8,873 bases of DNA from Rhodocyclaceae bacterium UBA6160 (GTDB lineage: Bacteria > Pseudomonadota > Gammaproteobacteria > Burkholderiales > Rhodocyclaceae), in contig DIUK01000154.1 in assembly GCA_002422995.1 (NCBI GenBank), forward strand, positions 454 through 9,326. Direction: 5' to 3'. This document shows, piece by piece, positions 1-5,710 of the stretch. Below the pieces are notes generated by a model. The model had not been told where the DNA came from and did no database searches. It was given only the letters and a program-made list of their open reading frames with translations. The stretch's first letter is position 1; each line of letters starts with the position of its first letter. Position numbers and translations under genes: made by a program.

Positions 1-175
1 AGTCGCAGTAGGCCTTCTTGACCACAATGCTGCCCTTGAGCAACAGCCGCTCCAGCACTTTTTTGATGTCGAACTGCGCGTATTTGGCATCGCGCACACC
101 CAGCGCAATATTCTCGAAATCGCAAAACAGCGCCATATTGGTAATTTCAGGCAAACCGGCCATGAGCAGATCCAT
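1..175 (-). CDS. NYN-domain (PIN-like, LabA/DUF88 type) protein, N-terminal part
   Basis: The first 58 residues are visible and the rest lies off the left edge. Seen: a hydrophobic beta strand ending in acidic residues (ALFCDFENIALG, residues 15-26), then GVRDAKYAQFDIKKVLERLL and KGSIVVKKAYCD. This is the usual opening of bacterial NYN proteins. Known: NYN domains share the PIN/FLAP nuclease fold, with a metal-binding aspartate in the first strand (here Asp19, with Asn22), and are thought to act on RNA. Many betaproteobacterial members also carry a C-terminal LOTUS/OST-HTH domain, which cannot be checked here. The start is uncertain: in-frame ATGs lie at 175, 163 and 136, and none has a convincing Shine-Dalgarno sequence. 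The one at 136 sits right before the conserved strand. The family call is firm; nuclease activity and substrate are inferred from the family. Confidence 0.82.
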   Translation of the reverse strand, partial: MDLLMAGLPEITNMALFCDFENIALGVRDAKYAQFDIKKVLERLLLKGSIVVKKAYCD

Positions 176-319
176 TCAGCTAATTAGCAAGACGCGAAGT
201 TTCGCATGGAAGCAGTCAACTCAGGTTTCCAGGTTCAAGTGAATCTGCCGCTACGCATGCCTTAAATCGCCGATAAACTAGCCTGCAACTTCCTGATTCG
301 CTCTTCCCGCGCCGTCTCA
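176..319. other. Divergent spacer between the NYN gene and the AEC permease gene
   Basis: This stretch must hold the promoters of both diverging genes. I found no well-spaced pair of -35 and -10 boxes on either strand. The best minus-strand -35-like word is TTGACT (reverse complement of about 216-221), but it lacks a good -10 at the right distance. A small inverted repeat, GCGAA-GT-TTCGC, lies at 194-205. No coding signal was recognised; open frames here are short and unlike any family I know. Confidence 0.5.
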
Positions 320-334
320 CCAGCGCCGACTTTT
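320..334 (+). repeat. Dispersed 15-mer CCAGCGCCGACTTTT, copy A
   Basis: Exact copy of a word that recurs at 8035-8049 on the same strand and at 6400-6414 on the opposite strand. This copy is noncoding and directly abuts the ATG at 335, filling the place where a ribosome binding site would normally be. Its role is unknown. Confidence 0.7.
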
Positions 335-1276
335 ATGCTCACCACCTTTGCCCATCACCTCTCACTCGCCGCCCCCCTGTTTGCCATGGTGGCCATCGGC
401 TACACGCCGGTGCGCTGGTTTCACTGGCCCCCCACGGTGGGCGAATCACTCAACCGCTTCGTGTTTTCCATCGCCCTGCCCGCCATGCTGTTTCGCATGA
501 TGAGCGACTTTTCTCGTCTGCCGCCCGTGGATACGCGCTTGCTGATGGCCTTTTTTGGCGGCTGCCTCATTGTTTTCGGTATCGGCCGCTTTTTCGCCTG
601 GCGTGCCCTGCGCCTGGATGGCGTGGCGCAGTCGGTGTTTGCCCTGGGCGGCATTTTTTCCAACAATGTCATGCTCGGTTTGCCGCTGACCAAAGCCATT
701 TTGGGTGATGCAGCATTGCCTTCAGTAGCGCTCGTATTAACCTTCAACTCGCTGATTCTCTGGACACTCGTTTCCGTCTCTATCGAATGGGCCAAACATG
801 GCAGCCCTTCATTCAGAGGGTTTGCAAAAACCCTCCATGGCGTGGCAACCAACCCCATTGTGGCCTCCATCCTCGGTGGCACGCTGTTTGGTTTGCTGGG
901 CGGGCGCATTCCCACCTTGATTGACGCCCCCATGGCCATGCTCGCGCAAATTGCCGCACCGCTCTCGCTCATCTCGCTAGGCATGGGCTTGGCCAAATAT
1001 GGCATTCATCAAGGCTGGCAATTGAGTACGGCCATTTGCGCCATCAAACTGGCCGTGCAACCCGCCATCGTTTGGTTATTGGCTGTGGCGTTGGGCATTC
1101 CGGCCATGGAAACGCATGTGGTCGTGCTGCTGGCCAGCCTGCCAGTCGGCGCGAATGTGTATTTAATGGCACATCAATTTAAAACCCTGGAAGGCCCGGT
1201 GGCCTCATCCTTGGTTATTTCAACGATACTTGCCGCGCTAACCGTACCGCTGATTCTGACACTGCTCATCGCTTGA
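335..1276 (+). CDS. AEC-family permease (auxin efflux carrier superfamily)
   Basis: A 313-residue, strongly hydrophobic protein, the usual length for the bacterial AEC family (about 300-320 residues, about 10 membrane helices in two inverted halves). Hydrophobic stretches lie at about 9-23, 41-54, 68-87, 97-117, 127-150, 171-190, 200-218, 230-253, 259-279 and 289-312. Family signatures are visible: GGIFSNNVMLGLPL (105-118) in the first half and LPVGANVYLMA (269-279) in the second. Known members move small carboxylates such as malate or malonate, or other organic anions, across the inner membrane; the substrate cannot be read from sequence. The start at 335 is chosen because it keeps the whole first helix and because no better start precedes it. 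No Shine-Dalgarno sequence is visible. The gene stands alone, divergent from the NYN gene and convergent with the ligase gene. Confidence 0.9.
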   Translation: MLTTFAHHLSLAAPLFAMVAIGYTPVRWFHWPPTVGESLNRFVFSIALPAMLFRMMSDFSRLPPVDTRLLMAFFGGCLIVFGIGRFFAWRALRLDGVAQSVFALGGIFSNNVMLGLPLTKAILGDAALPSVALVLTFNSLILWTLVSVSIEWAKHGSPSFRGFAKTLHGVATNPIVASILGGTLFGLLGGRIPTLIDAPMAMLAQIAAPLSLISLGMGLAKYGIHQGWQLSTAICAIKLAVQPAIVWLLAVALGIPAMETHVVVLLASLPVGANVYLMAHQFKTLEGPVASSLVISTILAALTVPLILTLLIA

Positions 1277-1278
1277 GA

Positions 1279-1332
1279 CTTGCTTTTCGTCTTCTTTACT
1301 TCGCTCCTACTTCACCCTTCGCCGTCCCACCA
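1279..1332 (+). terminator. C-rich, G-poor tract after the permease stop: possible Rho entry site
   Basis: Directly after the permease TGA the plus strand is almost all pyrimidine for about 50 nt, with many C and very few G. Such unstructured C-over-G RNA is the kind of sequence Rho loads on. No intrinsic terminator (GC stem followed directly by a T run) is visible for this gene, so Rho-dependent termination is a reasonable inference. The signal is compositional only. Confidence 0.3.
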
Positions 1333-1374
1333 TCCGCAGCGGCGAGAAAACCTGCCCGCAAAGCGGAATCCCAG

Positions 1375-1446
1375 GTCTGCAAAGCTGAGCGTCTTCTGCT
1401 CGACCGCCCTGCTGCGCAGGGCTTCAACAGCGCCGACTTTGCAGAT
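1375..1446. repeat. Branched inverted-repeat element between convergent genes
   Basis: The arms TCTGCAAAG (1376-1384) and CTTTGCAGA (1437-1445) pair perfectly over 9 bp, with a possible G-T pair outside. They enclose a weak hairpin GAGC...GCTC (1387-1401) and a strong GC-rich hairpin GCCCTGC-TGC-GCAGGGC (1406-1422). Together this makes a three-way-junction fold that either strand could form. It lies between two converging genes, so it may act as a bidirectional termination or 3'-end stabilising structure. A T-rich segment follows at about 1450-1463 on the plus strand but is separated from the strong hairpin. It does not match a tRNA: there is no T-loop or anticodon arm. Confidence 0.5.
1428..1440 (+). 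repeat. Dispersed motif, copy B (13-base match CAGCGCCGACTTT)
   Basis: Thirteen bases match the 15-mer found at 320, 6400 and 8035; only the two end bases differ. It lies in noncoding DNA, and its right end forms part of the right arm of the inverted-repeat element at 1375-1446. Confidence 0.6.
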
Positions 1447-1467
1447 GATTCAATTTATTTTTTCTGC

Positions 1468-2379
1468 TTACAACCCCTCTGCACGAACCCGCCAATAGCG
1501 CGGAAAGCGCGGGACACCCTTGTTTGTCAAGTGCTGATAACGATAGCTAATTGTTGTACCCACTGCAGGTGGATTTTTTCGTGTGGCATCATCCAAGCCG
1601 CTACCAATACCAAACCGCTGGCCTGTACTATTTTCAACCAGCAAGGCGCCAACCATGCCTGCATAACGTCCCTTGCCTGGACGGTAGCCAACCACGACAG
1701 CCTCAGCGTCCAGCGCGGGCTTTAACTTGAGCAGATCATCGCTGCGCCCTGCGTGATAAATCGCATCCGCACGATGCAGCATCAAGCCTTCGCCCCCAGC
1801 CGCCAAAACTTCCTTGTATCTCGCCATCAGCTCGACCTGACTACCCACGCGATACTGTGGCACGGCTTGCAGCCAAGGCACGCCCGCTTGCTTAACCACA
1901 GATTGTATTTTCGCCACCCGCTGCGTGAACGAACCCAACGCGCCAGGCAACTCAAAAACCATGTAATGCACTTGCCGCCACGCCTCATCCCTGGGTACAG
2001 CTTTGCGCACAATGGCTGAAAGCTCATCAAAACGACCATGCCCCAACCAAAGCTCTCCATCCAGCGGTTCAGCCGGTAACCCATGAATAAACCATGCGGG
2101 CGCGGCCACGGTGTGCCCACTTCGAAAGCGCAGCTCATGGCCATCCCAAACAGCGCGCACACCATCGAGCTTTTCGCTCACCCAATAATTGGATGGATCT
2201 TGCCCGTCTTGCCAAACTTTTGCGAGCAATATTGCGGGCGGCTCGGCAATACTCGCGTCACGCACCGCGTTCGGTTGCATGGCATAGCGCGATGCACTCT
2301 CACCCGCCCTCACCTCATGACACAACAGCATCATCATAAGAATGGCAATTTTGTAAAAATCCTGCCGCCTTGCCTTCAT
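1468..2379 (-). CDS. ligE: Lig E type ATP-dependent DNA ligase, predicted periplasmic
   Basis: A 303-residue protein with the nucleotidyltransferase motifs of ATP-dependent ligases in order: motif I EKLDGVRA with adenylated Lys70, PLDGELW (Glu109), MVFELP (140-145) as motif III, GGEGLML (195-201) as motif IV with Glu197, and LLKLKP (216-221) as motif V. A short OB-fold tail follows, ending in YQHLTNKGVPRFPRYWRVR. It has no extra DNA-binding domain, as in the minimal Lig E family. The N-terminus is a signal peptide: basic KARR, hydrophobic IAILMMMLL, then VRA before a likely cleavage after residue 25. Known: Lig E seals nicks using ATP, is usually exported, and is common in naturally competent Gram-negative bacteria. 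A role with incoming or extracellular DNA is proposed, not settled. The start is supported by GAGAGGG five bases upstream (2385-2391). It diverges from recQ. Confidence 0.9.
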   Translation of the reverse strand: MKARRQDFYKIAILMMMLLCHEVRAGESASRYAMQPNAVRDASIAEPPAILLAKVWQDGQDPSNYWVSEKLDGVRAVWDGHELRFRSGHTVAAPAWFIHGLPAEPLDGELWLGHGRFDELSAIVRKAVPRDEAWRQVHYMVFELPGALGSFTQRVAKIQSVVKQAGVPWLQAVPQYRVGSQVELMARYKEVLAAGGEGLMLHRADAIYHAGRSDDLLKLKPALDAEAVVVGYRPGKGRYAGMVGALLVENSTGQRFGIGSGLDDATRKNPPAVGTTISYRYQHLTNKGVPRFPRYWRVRAEGL

Positions 2380-2450
2380 TTTTTCCCTCTCAAGTTTGGG
2401 TTAGCCTTCATAATGCACGCCATTGTCGCTCTCGAATTCGCCGCCCCCTG
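2380..2450. promoter_or_regulatory. Divergent ligase/recQ spacer
   Basis: These 71 nt must carry signals for both genes, unless the recQ promoter extends into the ligase coding region. The ligase ribosome binding site GAGAGGG is clear (2391 to 2385 on the minus strand). A CATAAT word at 2409-2414 could be a plus-strand -10 for recQ, but no good -35 stands at the right distance. No obvious LexA box or other operator was seen. Confidence 0.35.
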
Positions 2451-4313
2451 ATGCCCTCCGCGCTCGAAACACTTCATCGAACTTTTGGTTACACCGCTTT
2501 CCGTGGCCCGCAAGCCGAGATTATCGACCACTTAACTCGCGGCGGCGATGCTTTAGTCTTAATGCCCACCGGTGGTGGTAAATCGCTTTGCTACCAAATA
2601 CCTGCGCTGTTGCGCACGGGCATGGCCGTAGTAGTCTCCCCACTCATTGCCTTGATGCAAAATCAGGTGGATGCTTTGCTACAAGTAGGCGTGCGAGCAG
2701 CCTATTTGAACTCATCCCAGGATTACGCCACTGCCAGCGCAACAGAAAATCAAGCCATAAATGGTGCATTGGATTTACTCTATGTCGCGCCAGAACGCCT
2801 GCTCACCGAGCGCTTTTTAAACCTGCTCGACCGCCTTAACCAACAAGGACAGCTGGCCTTATTTGCCATTGATGAAGCCCATTGCGTCTCGCAATGGGGG
2901 CATGATTTCCGTCCTGAATACATCCAGCTCTCAACACTCCACCAGCGCTACCCAAAAATTCCGCGCATTGCACTCACCGCCACAGCAGATGCGCTGACGC
3001 GGCAGGAAATTGTGGCTCGCCTTGGTCTTGATAATGCACGAATTTTCATTTCCAGCTTTGATCGGCCGAATATTCGTTACCTCGTGGTAGAGCGCGACAA
3101 TCCACGCCAGCAACTCCTTGAATTTTTAACCGGTCATCAAAACGAAGCCGGCATTGTGTATTGCCTGTCACGCAAAAAAGTAGATGAAACCGCCGCTTGG
3201 CTCAATACACAAGGCATTCCTGCCTTGCCCTACCACGCTGGCCTGGATGCTGATATACGCAAAAAAAACCAACAACGGTTTTTACGTGAAGAACCTGTCG
3301 TGATGGTCGCCACGATTGCCTTTGGCATGGGCATAGACAAACCTGATGTGCGTTTTGTCGCGCATCTGGATTTACCCAAAAGTCTGGAGGCCTATTATCA
3401 GGAAACCGGCCGTGCCGGACGTGATGGAGAGCCTGCAGAGGCATGGATGACTTATGGCTTGAATGACGTAGTCATTCATCGTCAGCGCATCGATGAATCC
3501 ATCGCTGGCGAAGAACAAAAGCGCGTCGAGCGTGGCAAGCTCGATGCGCTCCTGGCCTGGTGTGAAACCACCGATTGCCGACGCGTTTTTTTGCTCAACT
3601 ACTTCAGTGAAACCGCCACGCCCTGCCACAATTGCGACACCTGTTTAACCCCACCAGAACTGTGGGATGGAACTCAAGCGGCACGTAAAGCTTTGTCTGC
3701 GGCGCTACGCACTGGCCAGCGCTTTGGTGCGGGACATTTAATTGATATTCTGCGCGGCAAGGCCACCGATAAAGTGATGCAATTCGGTCATCAGGAACTC
3801 CCTACGTTTGGTGTCGGGGCTGAGCTGGACGATCACGGTTGGCGCTCGGTTTTTCGCCAACTTCTTGCCACCGGATTATTACAGGCTGATGCGCAAGCCT
3901 ATGGCGCCCTGCAACTCACCGAATCCGCCCGTCCCTTGCTGCGTGGCGAATGCACGCTCTCGCTGCGGCAAGCAACAGCGCGTACCAATAAAAAACTTTC
4001 GCAAAAGCGTGCAATGTCGGCGCTGACGGGACGGCAGGAAACATCGCTCAACGGCCAAACCGGCCTTGCTGGCAACACAGCGCCTATCATCATCGCCCTG
4101 CGTACCTGGCGATCAGAGCGCGCACGCGAACAAGGGGTGCCCGCCTATGTCATCTTGCATGACCGAACACTACTTGAGCTCGCCACACGACGTCCGTGTT
4201 CAACCTCTGAACTACTCGATGTACCCGGCATTGGCCAAGCCAAGGCCGAGCGTTATGGAGAAGCCCTGCTTACCGTATTAACTCACGATCAAAATGCAGA
4301 ATTTTCACCTTGA
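2451..4313 (+). CDS. recQ: ATP-dependent DNA helicase RecQ
   Basis: From the ATG at 2451 this is a 620-residue RecQ, close to the roughly 610 of E. coli. Domains in order: Q-motif region FGYTAFRGPQ (12-21), Walker A PTGGGKS (39-45), DEAH box (141-144) followed by the aromatic-rich loop CVSQWGHDFR, SAT-like LTATAD (175-180), helicase C motifs to QETGRAGRDG (317-326), zinc site Cys376, Cys392, Cys395 and Cys398, a winged-helix RQC region to about 500, and a C-terminal HRDC domain (about 545-612, with LLDVPGIGQAKAERYG). RecQ unwinds DNA 3' to 5' in RecF-pathway recombination and fork repair. The frame is open 27 codons further up to an ATG at 2370, but that stretch (FFPSQVWVSLHNARHCRSR) is unlike RecQ and overlaps the ligase start. 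So 2451 is preferred, although it lacks a visible Shine-Dalgarno sequence. Every key residue is present. Confidence 0.96.
   Translation: MPSALETLHRTFGYTAFRGPQAEIIDHLTRGGDALVLMPTGGGKSLCYQIPALLRTGMAVVVSPLIALMQNQVDALLQVGVRAAYLNSSQDYATASATENQAINGALDLLYVAPERLLTERFLNLLDRLNQQGQLALFAIDEAHCVSQWGHDFRPEYIQLSTLHQRYPKIPRIALTATADALTRQEIVARLGLDNARIFISSFDRPNIRYLVVERDNPRQQLLEFLTGHQNEAGIVYCLSRKKVDETAAWLNTQGIPALPYHAGLDADIRKKNQQRFLREEPVVMVATIAFGMGIDKPDVRFVAHLDLPKSLEAYYQETGRAGRDGEPAEAWMTYGLNDVVIHRQRIDESIAGEEQKRVERGKLDALLAWCETTDCRRVFLLNYFSETATPCHNCDTCLTPPELWDGTQAARKALSAALRTGQRFGAGHLIDILRGKATDKVMQFGHQELPTFGVGAELDDHGWRSVFRQLLATGLLQADAQAYGALQLTESARPLLRGECTLSLRQATARTNKKLSQKRAMSALTGRQETSLNGQTGLAGNTAPIIIALRTWRSERAREQGVPAYVILHDRTLLELATRRPCSTSELLDVPGIGQAKAERYGEALLTVLTHDQNAEFSP
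4016..4025 (-). repeat. Dispersed motif, partial copy E (CAGCGCCGAC)
   Basis: A ten-base match to the core of the 15-mer, inside recQ. It falls in the low-conservation linker between the RQC and HRDC domains (around residues 522-525, MSAL). Being short, it is weak evidence on its own. Confidence 0.35.
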
Positions 4314-4462
4314 AAATAAGCGCAAATTTGCCTAACGGGCGATAATACGCAGTCAGGCTACGCGCAAGTAACACCTTCGTAAAATTTACCTGCGAGCATT
4401 GCATCCGCAACCAGCCATATCTACAAGCAGATAATTCAGTCAGTATCCCAAGAAAGAGTTGA
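4314..4462. other. Spacer between recQ and the flavoprotein gene
   Basis: No gene was recognised in these 149 nt. An AT-rich inverted repeat ATTTTCA-CCT-TGAAAAT (4301-4317) spans the recQ stop codon, and a small palindrome GCAAATTTGC covers roughly 4322-4332. Neither has the form of an intrinsic terminator. TAAAAT (4380-4385) and GATAAT (4341-4346) could be -10 boxes for the downstream gene, but no matching -35 was found. AAGAAAGAG (4450-4458), four bases before the next ATG, is a plausible ribosome binding site. Confidence 0.4.
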
Positions 4463-5710
4463 ATGACACGCGTTGATGATTTTCGCCTCAAATTAGGCTC
4501 ACACGAATTAGTGCCCATCATGATTGGCGGCATGGGGGTGGATATTTCTACCGTCTCCCTCGCTTTGGAGGTCGCACGCCTGGGTGGCGTAGGCCATATT
4601 TCCGACGCCATGGTGCCCACCGTATCGGATCGCCGCTTTAACACCAAATTCGTTAAAGACAAGCTGCAGCTCTATAAGCTCAACGTGGCCAGTTCAGATA
4701 AATCCACCGTTAAATTTGACTTGGGTGTGTTAGCTGAAGCTACCGCGCTGCATGTTCGCCACGCCATGGATGCCAAGCAGGGCAGCGGCATGATTTTTGT
4801 GAATTGCATGGAAAAGCTGACCATGAATGCGCCCAAGGAAACCCTGCGCGTACGCATGGGTGCCGCCATGGACGCAGGCATTGATGGCATTACCCTCTCA
4901 GCCGGTCTGCACCTGGGCAGCTTTGCCCTGATTGAAGACCATCCACGCTTTCGTGATGTGAAGCTGGGCATCATCGTTTCCTCAGTGCGCGCTTTGCAGA
5001 TTTTCCTCAAAAAAAATGCACGCTTGAATCGCCTGCCCGATTACATCGTCGTTGAAGGCCCGTTAGCGGGCGGGCACCTGGGCTTTGGCATGGATTGGGC
5101 GAAATATGATCTGGCCACCATTTTTGTTGAAATTCGCGACTGGCTTGCCGAGCAAAATCTATCCATTCCTTTGATTCCCGCAGGCGGCATTTTTACCGGA
5201 TCGGATGCAACCGGCTTTTTAGCCCAAGGGGCTGCGGCTGTACAGGTTGCTACGCGCTTTACCGTCACCCACGAATGTGGCCTGCCGGATAACGTCAAGC
5301 AGGAATACTTCAAAGCCAGCGAAGAAGACATCGTGGTGAATACCATTTCACCCACGGGTTATCCTATGCGCATGCTGAAAAGCAGCCCGGCCATTGGCGA
5401 TGGCATACGCCCCAACTGCGAAGCGTATGGCTATTTGCTTGATGCCAATGGCAATTGCCAGTACATTGATGCCTATAACCGCGAAGTGGCGCTCCACCCC
5501 GATGCCAAAAAAATTCGCGTCTGGGATAAAACCTGCCTATGCACCCAAATGCGCAACTTTGATTGCTGGACTTGCGGCCAAGCAACCTACCGCTTGAAAG
5601 ATACGACGGTGCGTCAGGCAAATGGCGATTATCAACTCCTGACCGCTGAACATGTTTTTCACGATTACCAGTTCAGCACCAATAACGAGATTTCGCTGCC
5701 CAAGGTTTAA
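4463..5710 (+). CDS. Nitronate monooxygenase-like flavoprotein (2-nitropropane dioxygenase family) with C-terminal Cys cluster
   Basis: A 415-residue TIM-barrel flavin enzyme of the NPD/NMO superfamily, which also includes the FabK enoyl reductases. Family marks: IMIGGMGVDIS near the N-terminus (19-29, FMN binding), VEGPLAGGHLGF (197-208) with His205 in the place of the catalytic histidine, and IPAGGIFTGSD (238-248) and GAAAVQVATRF (256-266), which bind the FMN phosphate. Known members use FMN and oxygen to oxidise nitronates; others are NAD(P)H-dependent reductases, so the reaction is not certain. It is longer than typical class I NMOs (about 320-360 residues). The extra C-terminal part has Cys319, Cys332, Cys358, Cys360, Cys368 and Cys371, with CLC and CWTC arrangements that suggest a metal or Fe-S site. 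It is probably cytoplasmic: no signal peptide is seen. The start is supported by a purine-rich AAGAAAGAG just upstream. Confidence 0.82.
   Translation: MTRVDDFRLKLGSHELVPIMIGGMGVDISTVSLALEVARLGGVGHISDAMVPTVSDRRFNTKFVKDKLQLYKLNVASSDKSTVKFDLGVLAEATALHVRHAMDAKQGSGMIFVNCMEKLTMNAPKETLRVRMGAAMDAGIDGITLSAGLHLGSFALIEDHPRFRDVKLGIIVSSVRALQIFLKKNARLNRLPDYIVVEGPLAGGHLGFGMDWAKYDLATIFVEIRDWLAEQNLSIPLIPAGGIFTGSDATGFLAQGAAAVQVATRFTVTHECGLPDNVKQEYFKASEEDIVVNTISPTGYPMRMLKSSPAIGDGIRPNCEAYGYLLDANGNCQYIDAYNREVALHPDAKKIRVWDKTCLCTQMRNFDCWTCGQATYRLKDTTVRQANGDYQLLTAEHVFHDYQFSTNNEISLPKV

Noticed and set aside
18..242. Plus-strand frame over the NYN gene start
   Set aside because: The minus strand there encodes the conserved NYN N-terminus, so this frame is its shadow.
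421..1005. Long minus-strand open frame (194 codons) opposite the AEC permease
   Set aside because: It lies wholly antisense to a well-supported membrane protein gene. Its translation is low in hydrophobic order, rich in Arg/Ser/Pro and resembles no family, as expected for a shadow frame.
1144..1152. Motif core on the minus strand in the permease gene as an independent copy
   Set aside because: It matches only nine bases and encodes the conserved PVGAN motif of the AEC family, so protein constraint explains it adequately.
1406..1422. GC-rich hairpin as a classical intrinsic terminator
   Set aside because: The stem is strong, but neither strand has a T run directly after it. I therefore describe it only as part of the structured element.
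1375..1446. Branched fold as a tRNA gene
   Set aside because: The length is close, but there is no T-loop consensus, no anticodon arm and no 7-bp acceptor stem in the right place.
1280..1498. Small 72-codon open frame in the convergent spacer
   Set aside because: Its translation is Ser/Leu/Arg-rich noise from the pyrimidine-rich tract and the inverted repeat, with no initiation signal.
1273..1725. Plus-strand open frame running from the permease stop into the ligase gene
   Set aside because: It starts at a TTG, has no ribosome binding site or recognisable domain, and over half of it is antisense to the ligase.
2409..2414. CATAAT as a firm recQ promoter
   Set aside because: The -10-like word lacks a matching -35 at 16-18 bp, so it is only mentioned within the spacer.
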